NCBI GenBank assembly: GCA_023512435.1
Contig: JAILZP010000006.1
Coordinates: forward strand, 1 to 64,000
Direction: 5' to 3'
From: Peptococcaceae bacterium
GTDB taxonomy: Bacteria; Bacillota; Desulfotomaculia; Desulfotomaculales; Desulfocucumaceae
DNA length: 64,000 nt
The stretch's first letter is position 1. Each line of letters opens with the position of its first letter. Below, piece by piece: positions 20,515 to 28,557 of this stretch. The notes under the pieces are model-generated. The model was not told the DNA's origin. It was given only the letters and a program-made list of their open reading frames with translations, and did no database searches. The translations under genes and the position numbers were made by a program.

Positions 20515-21136
20515 TCCTAATGCGCTCCTTTGCCAGGTCGAACCGGCCTGTCTTCAAAAGGTCCATCGTGCAGTCATCCAGCATGGAGGAAAGCAGCCTC
20601 TCTTTCTCCAGGGGATCTTCGACCTCCCTGATCACCTTCTCCCGGAGTTCGCCCACAAGATGGGCAACGCCGCCGTACTCTTCGGGGAACATCTCCTCCA
20701 GCTGTTCCTTTATCTTTCTGGCCAGCAGCGGGCTTTTGCCCCCGGTGGAAACGGCTATCTGCAGCGGTCCCCGCCTTACCACCGCCGGCACGTAAAAATT
20801 GCCGCGGGGCGGGTCGTCCACCACATTCACCAGCAGTCCCCTTTCCATGCTGTCGGCGGACACCCGGGCGTTCACCCCGTCGTCATCGGTGGCCCCCACC
20901 ACCAGGACAACCCCCTCCAGGTACTCCTTCCGGTAGCAGTCGGCTATATGTTCAACCCTGCCCTCGCTGGCAAGCCGGCGCAGTCCTTCGGTGACGGACG
21001 GGCTGACCAGCCTCACGTTTGCGCCGCACTCCAGCAGGGAGCCGACCTTTCTCTCGGCCACCTGCCCCCCGCCCACCACCAGGCAAAGGCGGTTTTCAAT
21101 ATTGAGTGACACCGGATAAGATCTGGCCAACGCCAT
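20468..21136 (-). CDS. sirC: Precorrin-2 dehydrogenase (SirC/Met8 N-terminal type)
   Basis: NAD-dependent oxidation of precorrin-2 to sirohydrochlorin. 222 residues with the Rossmann motif [21 protein letters not shown] and the SirC/CysG-B motif [27 protein letters not shown] (about residue 120). It lacks a methyltransferase domain, which here resides in CobA-HemD. Whether it also chelates metal, as Met8 does, is unknown; the separate CbiX gene at 55150 could do that. It is followed by hemA with a 47-base overlap and preceded 14 bases away by the prenyl synthase gene. Confidence 0.93.
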   Translation of the reverse strand: MALARSYPVSLNIENRLCLVVGGGQVAERKVGSLLECGANVRLVSPSVTEGLRRLASEGRVEHIADCYRKEYLEGVVLVVGATDDDGVNARVSADSMERGLLVNVVDDPPRGNFYVPAVVRRGPLQIAVSTGGKSPLLARKIKEQLEEMFPEEYGGVAHLVGELREKVIREVEDPLEKERLLSSMLDDCTMDLLKTGRFDLAKERIRNAYLGGGSKPQDRSR

Positions 21137-21150
21137 TACCCTTTCATTTA

Positions 21151-22122
21151 TTAAAATTTCCTCACGCTTATGAATTCGGCCACGGTTTCCAGGGTCCTCC
21201 TGGCCGGTATGTCGGGAAGGCTTTTCAGTTCATCCCGGGCGTTGTCCACGTATTTCTGCGCCACCCTGCCGGCGTATTCCACACCCCCGCAGGACAGGAT
21301 GAGTTCGCAGGCCTCGCTTATCTCTTCCCCGCTTTTTTCTTCCCCGGTCACTATTTCAGCCAGCCGTTCCCTTTCCGGGCTGTGCTTGAGGGCGTAAATC
21401 AGGGGAAGGGTCACGATCCCCTGCCTCAGGTCGCTTCCGATGGGCTTGCCGAGCTTTTTCTGGTCCGCCACCAGGTCCAGTATGTCGTCGGTAATCTGGA
21501 AGGCCATGCCGATGCAGTGGCCGTACCTCTTAAGCGGCCGCCGGATGGATTCCGGCGCCCCGCAGGCGGCCGCCCCAAGCTGGCAGCTGGCGGCGATCAG
21601 CAGGGCGGTCTTCCTCTTAATCCGGTAGAAATAGTCTCTCACCGTCTGGTCGGCCTTATTGGCCGTAGCCAGTTGCTGGATCTCGCCTTCGCACATCTTT
21701 ACGCTGGTATCGGCCAGCACCCTGGCGATTTCTGAGTTCCCGTACCAAGCTATTAATTTCAGTGACTTTCCAAAAAGATAATCACCCAGGTGGGTGGAAA
21801 TTTTGTTTCCCCACATGGCCTTTACGGTTGGAATATTTCTCCTGGTCATGGAGGAGTCCACCACGTCGTCGTGCACCAGGGTGGCCATATGAATCAATTC
21901 CAGCGCCACTGCCAGCGGGAGCACCTTTTTGTAGTCATAGTTGTAAAACTTTCCGGCCAGGAAGCTGAAGGCGGGCCTCAGCCTCTTTCCACCCGCGTTG
22001 ATCAGGTGTATGGAAGTATCCTTAATGAGCGGGTCGGCATCGCTTACTATTTTCCGCAGTTCCTCCTCGAGGCACTCAATCTCCTGCCTTATCTCCCTGA
22101 AAATCTCAAGCACATTTTTCAC
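21151..22122 (-). CDS. Trans-polyprenyl diphosphate synthase (heptaprenyl type)
   Basis: Class I polyprenyl synthase of 323 residues, likely making the side chain of menaquinone. It has the first Asp-rich motif in LVHDDVVDSSMTRRNIP (D-D-x-x-D, about residue 85) and the second in MAFQITDDILDLVADQKKLGKP (about residue 215), plus GGKRLRPAF near residue 44. It is the first gene of the sirC-hemA group, a link between quinone and heme supply seen in other Peptococcaceae. Confidence 0.93.
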   Translation of the reverse strand: MKNVLEIFREIRQEIECLEEELRKIVSDADPLIKDTSIHLINAGGKRLRPAFSFLAGKFYNYDYKKVLPLAVALELIHMATLVHDDVVDSSMTRRNIPTVKAMWGNKISTHLGDYLFGKSLKLIAWYGNSEIARVLADTSVKMCEGEIQQLATANKADQTVRDYFYRIKRKTALLIAASCQLGAAACGAPESIRRPLKRYGHCIGMAFQITDDILDLVADQKKLGKPIGSDLRQGIVTLPLIYALKHSPERERLAEIVTGEEKSGEEISEACELILSCGGVEYAGRVAQKYVDNARDELKSLPDIPARRTLETVAEFISVRKF

Positions 22123-22217
22123 CCGCTCGCCTGCGCCAGGTTATCGTGAGTTCTCCACATGAAAAGCCTCTTCCCGATATGCTCTCCCGTCAGACCGACC
22201 GATCGCCTGGAAAGAGG

Positions 22218-22237
22218 TGATATATTATAGTATATCA
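22218..22237 (-). promoter_or_regulatory. Operator-like palindrome overlapping a TATAAT box
   Basis: TGATATA and TATATCA arms around a 6-base centre. Read on the minus strand the centre forms TATAAT. It lies about 95 bases upstream of the polyprenyl synthase start, so it could be the promoter and operator of the sirC-hemA group. No regulator is assigned. Confidence 0.35.
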
Positions 22238-22368
22238 TGTGTGGCCTTATATAAGATTATTATATTTTTTGCCATAAATCAATGGCAGAGGATGGTTTGT
22301 CCGCGTTCCCGCGCACTGTCAGCTTCGGCCGGTCCGGGCACCGCCCTGATTTATCCTTCTTTCGCGCC

Positions 22369-22397
22369 TTGTCTCCCTGGATGCAATCTGCTATAAT
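22369..22397 (+). promoter_or_regulatory. Promoter of the tRNA-Sec gene
   Basis: TTGTCT (22369-22374), a 17-base spacer, then a consensus TATAAT (22392-22397), ending 33 bases before the tRNA. Confidence 0.65.
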
Positions 22398-22429
22398 ATT
22401 TCGAGCAGCCTGTCCCGCAGGCTCAATAC

Positions 22430-22527
22430 GGGGGTGGATGGCGCCTGGTGGTGCTCCTGGTCTTCAAAACCAGTCGTGGGGCGTGAGGAGCGTCCCTGGT
22501 GGGTTCGATTCCCACACACTCCCGCCA
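22430..22527 (+). tRNA. selC: Selenocysteine tRNA, anticodon TCA
   Basis: A 98-base tRNA with all marks of bacterial tRNA-Sec. It has an 8-position acceptor stem (GGGGGTGG with ACACTCCC, one G-T pair and a G-A mismatch at position 8), D stem GCGCC/GGTGC, anticodon stem CTGGT/ACCAG with loop CTTCAAA, and a long variable arm (GGGGCG paired with CGTCCC). The T arm is GTGGG/CCCAC with TTCGATT, and GCCA is encoded at the 3' end. It implies that the organism makes selenoproteins; I found no in-frame UGA selenoprotein gene in this window. Confidence 0.95.
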
Positions 22528-22562
22528 AAATTCACCCGCCCGTCATTGGATTGGCACCCCTG

Positions 22563-22594
22563 CCCTGGGCGGGTTACGGCAAAAGCCCGCCCAG
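22563..22594. terminator. Hairpin between convergent selC and tupB
   Basis: Perfect 10-bp stem CCTGGGCGGG/CCCGCCCAGG with a 12-base loop in the 70-base gap between two converging transcripts. No T run follows on either strand, so its role as a terminator is uncertain. Confidence 0.45.
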
Positions 22595-22596
22595 GA

Positions 22597-23295
22597 CTAC
22601 GAGTTCCGGCCCTTTTGCTGCAGCATGGTCAGGGTAAAGGTAACGGTGTAGGCCAGCAGCATCAGGATGAAACTTATGGCGATGGCAAGATCGAAGTTGC
22701 CCTTTGAGACTTCCATCACCGTGGCCGTTGTAAGCACCCTGGTGTAGCCGCTTATGTTCCCCCCCACCATCATGGAGGCGCCCACCTCCGATACTACCCC
22801 CCCGAAACCGGCGATAACGGCGGCCAGCAGTCCCATCCTGGCTTCACGCACCAGAAGCCGGATCATCTGAAAGCGGGACGCGCCCAGGGCCAGTATTTGC
22901 AGCCTTATCTTGTGATTCAGCTGGCCGATGGCGGCCATGGTGAACCCCGTGACAATGGGTGACGCTATTATTGCCTGGGCCAAAACCAAAGCCGCCGGCG
23001 TGTACATGATATTTAGAAAACCCAGGGGGCCGGACCGCCAGAGGAAAATAGACACCCATAAGCCAACCACCACCGGGGGCAGGCCCATGCCGAAATTGAC
23101 AACGCTTACCGCCACATTACGCCCCGGAAAAACGGCCAGGGCGAGAAAAACCCCCAACGGCACGCCGATTGCCACGCTGATCAGGGTGGCCAGCCCGGAA
23201 ACCTGGAGAGTCAGGAGAGTTATCTCCAGCACCTCCCGGTCTCCGTTCAACAACAGTTCAAACGCCTTGATCAGTCCGTCCCGGACTAGCTCCAT
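22597..23295 (-). CDS. tupB: Tungstate ABC transporter permease
   Basis: 232-residue inner membrane permease of the TupB type with five to six helices and the ABC-permease coupling loop (SRFQMIRLLVREARMGLLAAVIAGFG, about residues 141-166). The stretch GLPPVVVGLWVSIFLWRSGPLG and the ending VSEVGASMMVGGNI...TRVLTTATVMEV are typical of tungstate permeases. It overlaps the tupC end by 10 bases. Tungstate uptake fits the two AOR genes in the window. Molybdate is the alternative substrate. Confidence 0.88.
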   Translation of the reverse strand: MELVRDGLIKAFELLLNGDREVLEITLLTLQVSGLATLISVAIGVPLGVFLALAVFPGRNVAVSVVNFGMGLPPVVVGLWVSIFLWRSGPLGFLNIMYTPAALVLAQAIIASPIVTGFTMAAIGQLNHKIRLQILALGASRFQMIRLLVREARMGLLAAVIAGFGGVVSEVGASMMVGGNISGYTRVLTTATVMEVSKGNFDLAIAISFILMLLAYTVTFTLTMLQQKGRNS

Positions 23296-24020
23296 GCCAG
23301 ACCATTCCCGCCATTACTTTTATTAAAAATGTTTTCAAACCCGTCCCTGAAAAGTTCAGACGCCCTGCCCCGGTGACGTATCCGGCCGTCTTCCAGCACC
23401 ACGGCGTCACCGGTCAGGTAAGGGATTTCCGTGTAATCATGAGTTACAAAAAGAGTGGTGGTTTTGGATTCCTTCAGAATGCCGCCCATCTCTTTCAGCA
23501 GAGAAATCCTGGTTGGATAGTCCAGGGAGGTAAACGGCTCGTCCAGGAACAACACTTCCGGGTTCAGCGCCATGGCCCTGGCGATGCTCACCCTTTGGGC
23601 CTCGCCGCCCGACAAAAATCCCGGCATGCGCTGCGCCAGGTGAGAGACTCCCAGCCTGTCCAGCCACAGATTTACCCGCGGCGCGATCTCGTTTCCGCTG
23701 CAGCCCCTCAGCCTGAGCCCCATGGCCACATTTTCGAAAACAGTGGCCTTCAGAAGCAGCGACTCCTGGAACACCACGGCCATCCTGCGCCTGAAAGCAA
23801 GCACATTTTTCCTGTTTACGGGGTCGCCGCGGAACAACACTACTCCTTTGGCCGGCTGCTGTAAAAGGGCCATCACCTGCAGCAAAGTGCTCTTGCCGGA
23901 CCCGTTGGGGCCGACAATGGCGATTGTTTCACCCTCTTTCAGGGCAAACCGCCCGACATTTAGAATCTCCCTGCTTCCTTTTTTCAGGATGATGTCTCTG
24001 GCTTCCAGTATGAACTCCAT
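23286..24020 (-). CDS. tupC: Tungstate ABC transporter ATP-binding protein
   Basis: ABC ATPase with Walker A GPNGSGKSTLLQVM, the Q loop AVVFQESLLL, signature LSGGEAQRVSIARAMALNPE and Walker B VLFLDEPFTSLD. ATG at 24020 is chosen because GGAG stands 6 bases upstream; an in-frame TTG lies 12 bases earlier. About 245 residues. No periplasmic binding-protein gene (tupA) is next to it, which is unusual since tupA normally comes first. A riboswitch-like leader with terminator precedes it. Confidence 0.9.
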   Translation of the reverse strand: MEFILEARDIILKKGSREILNVGRFALKEGETIAIVGPNGSGKSTLLQVMALLQQPAKGVVLFRGDPVNRKNVLAFRRRMAVVFQESLLLKATVFENVAMGLRLRGCSGNEIAPRVNLWLDRLGVSHLAQRMPGFLSGGEAQRVSIARAMALNPEVLFLDEPFTSLDYPTRISLLKEMGGILKESKTTTLFVTHDYTEIPYLTGDAVVLEDGRIRHRGRASELFRDGFENIFNKSNGGNGLAWS

Positions 24021-24080
24021 TTCTTTCTCCAACTCTTCTTTCCGGCACCCCTGGAAAACCGCGGCGTGCAGTCCGGCGGT

Positions 24081-24122
24081 AAAATTTAAAGCCCTGCATT
24101 GCGAATAGGGACAATGAAGGGC
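24081..24122 (-). terminator. Intrinsic terminator in the tupCB leader
   Basis: On the minus strand an 11-position stem (GCCCTTCATTG with CAATGCAGGGC, one mismatch) is followed by TTTAAATTTT. It lies upstream of tupC and downstream of the structured leader, the place expected for a riboswitch-controlled terminator. Confidence 0.75.
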
Positions 24123-24143
24123 TTTGAAATCCCAACCTTACAT

Positions 24144-24256
24144 CTGTCTCCTTTCCGCAATGGGAGGCACGCCGGTTTCCCTGCGTACCCTATCGGCCTG
24201 ACAGCCATGACGGTTCCATCCGTCTACAGGCGGTCCAGACTCGGAGAAGTACCGTT
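24144..24256 (-). promoter_or_regulatory. Structured leader, probable Moco/Tuco riboswitch
   Basis: The minus-strand RNA starts near CTCCGAG. It contains a nested arm GCCTG...CAGGC enclosing GACGG/CCGTC, then a stem GTACGC/GCGTGC around AGGGAAACCG, and ends with CTCC/GGAG (GCCTCCC ... AAAGGAGACAG). These blocks resemble the molybdenum/tungsten-cofactor riboswitch, and it controls a tungstate transporter here. An intrinsic terminator follows 22 bases later. The identification rests on remembered consensus features and context, not on a covariance search. Confidence 0.55.
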
Positions 24257-24465
24257 ATATTGTTTATCAGGGTTTATTCTACAAAAAAATTTGAAATCCT
24301 TCCGCCTGTTTTACCGGCCGGCGCGATGACGACCGGTCCGGATCTGGGCCGGGAGACTTCAAGGTCAGTTTGAGTTTCCTAAATTTTTATATTTTTGTAT
24401 AGAATATTCCCCGCTGAAAAATCTTTTTCGGTGCGTAAGTGGCTGATATTGATGTTTGAAACCGG

Positions 24466-24495
24466 TTGTCGATAAAAGTAGATTTGTTGTACTAT
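24466..24495 (+). promoter_or_regulatory. Promoter of the XRE regulator
   Basis: TTGTCG, an 18-base spacer and TACTAT, ending about 50 bases before the ATG at 24547. Confidence 0.4.
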
Positions 24496-24546
24496 TACAT
24501 TAAAGCACCACCCATAACAGAGAATTACATTGATAAGGGATCAATC

Positions 24547-24864
24547 ATGAACTTTTCATTCCGCCTCAAGACTTTAAGGGAAAAAAGGGGGTTCAGCCAG
24601 TACCGTCTGGCCCAGCAGTCGGGGATCAGCCAGTCATTCCTCAGCGCCCTTGAAGCTGGTACGAAATGGCCCACCATTTACACTTTGAACAAGATCTGCA
24701 AATGCCTCGGCATAAGCCTGGCCGAGTTCTTCGCCGACGACGCCTTTCCCATACCGGAACACGTCCGGCCGCTGATCGATGAGGCCAGGCGTCTTAACCC
24801 GGATCAGTGCAAGAAACTGGCCGAATTCCTGGCCAGCCTCAATACAAAAAATCAATCAGTATAG
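24547..24864 (+). CDS. XRE-family transcriptional regulator
   Basis: 105-residue DNA-binding protein. The helix-turn-helix occupies residues about 5-62: LKTLREKRGFSQYRLAQQSG and ISQSFLSALEAGTKWPTIYTL, then LNKICKCLGISLAEFF. A short C-terminal helical tail follows. ATG at 24547 opens with the usual fold start; the open frame reaches back to 24466 but the extra residues are AT-rich leader. It converges on the ferredoxin/flavoprotein pair and is divergent from the tup leader, so either could be its target. No ligand domain is seen. Confidence 0.85.
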   Translation: MNFSFRLKTLREKRGFSQYRLAQQSGISQSFLSALEAGTKWPTIYTLNKICKCLGISLAEFFADDAFPIPEHVRPLIDEARRLNPDQCKKLAEFLASLNTKNQSV

Positions 24865-24883
24865 CATTCCCTAACGGGGATGG

Positions 24884-25153
24884 TCAAAATATCTCAGCGG
24901 GCCTGAGATCTGCGCCGCCCTTCCCTTCCGGGTCAAAACGGCCGTACAGCTTGCCAAGGGGAAAACTCCTCCACGGTGTAACTCGAATTGCCCCCGTGGG
25001 GCATTCCAGAAAACAGAGGAAACAGCTCTGGCAGTCCTCCCGGTAACTGATCACCGGTCCCGTCCCCCCGGGCCGCAGAACGTCCATCGGGCATACCTCC
25101 ACGCAACGCAGGCAGCCTGAACATTTGGCAGGGTCAATTTCTTCCACCGCCAC
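24884..25153 (-). CDS. Two-cluster 4Fe-4S ferredoxin subunit
   Basis: 89-residue ferredoxin with two cysteine sets, CSGCLRCVEVCP and CQSCFLCFLECP, each giving a [4Fe-4S] cluster, and a C-terminal tail rich in Gly/Asp. Its GTG start overlaps the end of the flavoprotein gene by 20 bases, so the two are co-translated and probably form a complex. The pairing resembles the beta subunit of APS-reductase-like or fumarate-reductase-like flavoprotein complexes. Confidence 0.88.
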   Translation of the reverse strand: MAVEEIDPAKCSGCLRCVEVCPMDVLRPGGTGPVISYREDCQSCFLCFLECPTGAIRVTPWRSFPLGKLYGRFDPEGKGGADLRPAEIF

Positions 25154-26789
25154 CGCCCGTCACCCCCACTTCACCCACCGGCCTGACACACTTAACCCCG
25201 TTGATTTCCTCCACGCCCAGCACATACTGGAATTCCGGGTTCATGGAGGGGTAATCCTCCCGGTAATGTCCTCCGCGGCTTTCCCGCCTTTCCACGGCCG
25301 CCAGAAGCGTGGCCTCCGCCACGGTCAGGGCGCTCCTGGCCTCGTACCAGATCATCAGGTCATGCAGGTCTTTAGCTCCTGACAAATTTTCCAGTTCCCA
25401 CCGCCAGGTGCTTACCCTGCCCAGGGTATCCACCAGCCTGGCCCCGCTCCTGATCAGGCTGACATCCACCCTGGCCATCTCCTCCCCCAAGTCCCTCAAT
25501 ATTTCCCCGGGCCGCCGGCCCAAATTCCTCCCCAGTGGGTACACCAGCCGCCCGGCCAGGTCTTCTGCCTCAAACCGGGCCTGTTGCCCGCCCGCCTCCG
25601 CGGCGTAAGCCGCGGCGCTCTTTCCGGCCAGGTGGCCGGTGTAGTTAGCCCAGGCCAGGCTTACACCGGTGATGCCGACACAGGCTCCTGTCACCAGCCC
25701 CTTGCAGGCACAGTCTCCGGCGGCAAAAATGCCGGCCACGCTGGTCCTGGCCTTGCGGTCAATCCAGATCCCAGCCGGGGACGCGTTGGAAGCGCCCGTA
25801 AAGGCCGGGATAACTTCTTGCCGGTCCGCGAAGAGGTTTACCCCTCCCCGGTCCAAAGCCATTTTCAGGTTTGGCGTCAGTTCGTCGGCCAGCCGCCGTT
25901 CCTTGAAACCGGACAGGTCAATGTAAATGCAGCCCCGCCCGGCCCTGACCTCCTCCACCATGGCCCTTGCCAGCTCGTTTCCGCTGACGCGGTGGTCCTG
26001 AAAGCCCTCTTTTTCCAGAAACGCCTGCCCCAGTCCGTTCAGGTACCTGCCGCCGTGGATTGTCAACCTTGACTCCCCGCAGGTATCAAAACGGGCCAGG
26101 CTGACATCGTAGTTGTTGCCGTATTCCATGTAGGCCAGCCTGGCCCCGGCCCCCAGCGCCATGGCCATCCCTTCCCCGGCCACCGCGTCCTGGCCGAAAA
26201 AGGGCCCCCGGTAGCTGCACCCCCCTGTGCTGATGATCACCGACGGGGCCAGCACGGCCGCCACCTCTCCGTCACGCACGCCGAACCCGGCCACCCCCGC
26301 CGGCTCTCCCCGGTGCATCAACACCTCCACGGCGCAGAAGCGGTCCAAAATTTTCACTCCCAGGGAGGCACAGGCCTGGCGGTTTTTTTCCTGAAAGGTC
26401 ATCATCGGGGCCAGGACGCACCTCACCAGCGGCCCCCGGCCGGATCTCCGGGCAAAATTTCCACTGGCGTCCGTCAGAAACGGAAAGCCCTGGGAGGCAA
26501 GCCTCTCCACGATCCGGTATTGTCCCTCGAAAAACATGGTCAACCAGGCCCGGCTGTTAAGTCCCTCCCCGGCCTCAAGATAAGCCTGGACCCAATCCTC
26601 GAGGGAATCCCGGCCCGGTATCCAGCACAGCATTTCTCCCGCGGAAAAGGCCGCGGTTCCGCTGGTTCCGGCCCGGGCCTTGTCCAGGAGCACCACCCGG
26701 ACCCCGCTCTCGGCAGCCTGCCTGGCCGCGCTGACCCCGGCCAGCCCACCCCCCACAACCACCACATCGGTTTCAATTACTGTAACCAC
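25134..26789 (-). CDS. FAD flavoprotein, fumarate reductase / AprA-like family
   Basis: 551 residues of the succinate dehydrogenase/fumarate reductase/APS reductase flavoprotein family. FAD Rossmann motif at residues 8-35 (DVVVVGGGLAGVSAARQAAE), second FAD contact GIFAAGDCACKGLVTGACVG (about residue 358), and an AprA/SDH-like helical C-terminal domain ending with the family segment HYREDYPSMNPEFQYV. The start is GTG. It is followed by the ferredoxin and preceded 18 bases away by a chemoreceptor gene. The substrate is unknown; it is not close enough to AprA to call APS reductase. Confidence 0.82.
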   Translation of the reverse strand: MVTVIETDVVVVGGGLAGVSAARQAAESGVRVVLLDKARAGTSGTAAFSAGEMLCWIPGRDSLEDWVQAYLEAGEGLNSRAWLTMFFEGQYRIVERLASQGFPFLTDASGNFARRSGRGPLVRCVLAPMMTFQEKNRQACASLGVKILDRFCAVEVLMHRGEPAGVAGFGVRDGEVAAVLAPSVIISTGGCSYRGPFFGQDAVAGEGMAMALGAGARLAYMEYGNNYDVSLARFDTCGESRLTIHGGRYLNGLGQAFLEKEGFQDHRVSGNELARAMVEEVRAGRGCIYIDLSGFKERRLADELTPNLKMALDRGGVNLFADRQEVIPAFTGASNASPAGIWIDRKARTSVAGIFAAGDCACKGLVTGACVGITGVSLAWANYTGHLAGKSAAAYAAEAGGQQARFEAEDLAGRLVYPLGRNLGRRPGEILRDLGEEMARVDVSLIRSGARLVDTLGRVSTWRWELENLSGAKDLHDLMIWYEARSALTVAEATLLAAVERRESRGGHYREDYPSMNPEFQYVLGVEEINGVKCVRPVGEVGVTGGGGGRN

Positions 26790-26807
26790 CAGGACTGCCC
26801 TTTCCCG

Positions 26808-28382
26808 TCAAACCCTGAACCTTGAAACCAAACCCTGGAGGTCGGCGGACATGGCGGACAGGTCCTGGGCGGACGAGGCCACCTGCTGCACTATTGAACC
26901 GATCTGCTGAATGGATGCCGAAAGCTGCTGCATTCCCCCGCTGGACCGGACGGCTCCCTCCACCACACCGCTCACCGACTCCACAGTTTCCTTTATTTCA
27001 TTTATGATCTCCTCAAACACCGCCCCTGTGTTCCGCACCACCTGTACTCCCCCGTCAACCTGGCTTCTCACGGATTCCATGTCCCGGACGGCCTCCATGG
27101 TTTCCTGCTGAACCTTGGAAATCAGGCCGGCGATATCCTTGGCCGCCCCGGCCGACTGCTCGGCCAGTTTCCTCACCTCTTCGGCCACCACGGCGAATCC
27201 CCTGCCGAGCTCACCGGCCCTGGCCGCCTCGATGGCGGCGTTGAGGGCCAACAGGTTGGTCTGTTCGGCGATGGCCGTGATCATTTCGGTGATCCTTCCG
27301 ATCTGCACCGAGTGATCGCTGAGCTTTTTAACCGAAGCGGCGGCGTGGAGGGAGGAATCCTGGATGCTCTGCATGGCCCGGCCGGTTTCCTGCACCGAAT
27401 TCATCCCCCTGTCGGCCATGTTTAAAACTTTGCCGGCCCTGGCGGCGGCATCCCGCGAATCCCTGGCCCCGCGGTCCGATTCCGCCGAAACTTCGGCGGC
27501 GGTGGAAGCCATTTCCTCAACGGCGGCAGACACCTCCTGGGCCGATGCCGACAGTTCCTGGCTGCTGGCGGCCAGGGTTCCGGCGTTGTTTACGATCTGG
27601 CCCACCAGTTCCCTTAGATTGTCAGCCATTGCATTGAAGGCCCTGGAAAGGTCTCCCATCTCGTCCCTGGTGCGGGCTTCCACCCGGAAGCTCAGGTCCC
27701 CTCCGGCCATTCCCCGGGCTGCCTCCAGGAGTTGCCCGGCGGGCCTGGTCACGCTGTTGGTCAGCAGGTACGCCGCCGCCAGGGCAGCCAGTACGCCAAC
27801 GGCCACAACGATCATTGAGGTCCTCCTGGTGCCGCTGAATATGACCTCGCTCTCGGCCCTCGCTTTTCCGGCCCCTTCATTGCTCATATCGGAGAGAGTT
27901 TTCAATATGCTGGTTATATTTTCATGGACCACTTCCGACTCACCCTTGACCACGCGCAGGGCTGACTCGGGATTGTTTTGCTTTCTCAACTCGACAATAT
28001 CCCCGTGGAGCTTTGTGTAACGGGACCAAAAAATAGTAAACTTTTCAAAAATTATCCTTTCATCTTCGGAGGTTATCTGTTTCTCGTAGTTGGCGCATTC
28101 CTCCTTAATCAAGGAATTGATCTCGTTTATTTTTCTCTCGGCTTCCGACATTTCAGTAATAAAACTGGAAATAATGTATTTTAATTCCATCCTCCTGTAC
28201 TCCGAAACCAGGTTTTTCAACCTCTCTATTGACTGCACCCTGGGAAGCCAAAACTGGGCAATTTCGTTTGACTTGTCGTTCACCCGGGTGATCATCAGGT
28301 TTCCGTATATGCCGATTCCCAACAGCACAGCCATCATGAACCCGAAACCGGCCAGCATCTTTCTCTTAATGCTTAATTTCAT
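26808..28382 (-). CDS. Methyl-accepting chemotaxis protein
   Basis: 524-residue transmembrane chemoreceptor. TM1 is at residues about 9-29 ([19 protein letters not shown]). A four-helix-bundle ligand domain follows to about 185. TM2 is [19 protein letters not shown], then a HAMP domain ([21 protein letters not shown]) and a signalling domain with the conserved hairpin [40 protein letters not shown] at about 370-410. There is no C-terminal CheR-tether pentapeptide. The flavoprotein gene starts 18 bases after its stop, so co-transcription is possible. The ligand is unknown. Confidence 0.95.
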   Translation of the reverse strand: MKLSIKRKMLAGFGFMMAVLLGIGIYGNLMITRVNDKSNEIAQFWLPRVQSIERLKNLVSEYRRMELKYIISSFITEMSEAERKINEINSLIKEECANYEKQITSEDERIIFEKFTIFWSRYTKLHGDIVELRKQNNPESALRVVKGESEVVHENITSILKTLSDMSNEGAGKARAESEVIFSGTRRTSMIVVAVGVLAALAAAYLLTNSVTRPAGQLLEAARGMAGGDLSFRVEARTRDEMGDLSRAFNAMADNLRELVGQIVNNAGTLAASSQELSASAQEVSAAVEEMASTAAEVSAESDRGARDSRDAAARAGKVLNMADRGMNSVQETGRAMQSIQDSSLHAAASVKKLSDHSVQIGRITEMITAIAEQTNLLALNAAIEAARAGELGRGFAVVAEEVRKLAEQSAGAAKDIAGLISKVQQETMEAVRDMESVRSQVDGGVQVVRNTGAVFEEIINEIKETVESVSGVVEGAVRSSGGMQQLSASIQQIGSIVQQVASSAQDLSAMSADLQGLVSRFRV

Positions 28383-28557
28383 TCATTTCCCTCCATGCCC
28401 TGTTTTGCCATTATAACCGTAATATTGCCAATATTCGGCAATATTTTTTTATTCCCTTCTTTTTAATTGACTAATTATATATATTTTTCTATTTGCAGGC
28501 AGGGGTTTTTGTCCGCGGCACCCGGGCCGAACCGGAGTAATGGACGGCAGCCGCCGG

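Noticed and set aside
28418-28450. SigD (flagellar) promoter upstream of the chemoreceptor
   Set aside because: A GCCGAATA resembles the -10 but the TAAA elements are at wrong distances (8 and 22 bases); the AATATTGCC inverted repeat there is more likely a plus-strand terminator-like fold.
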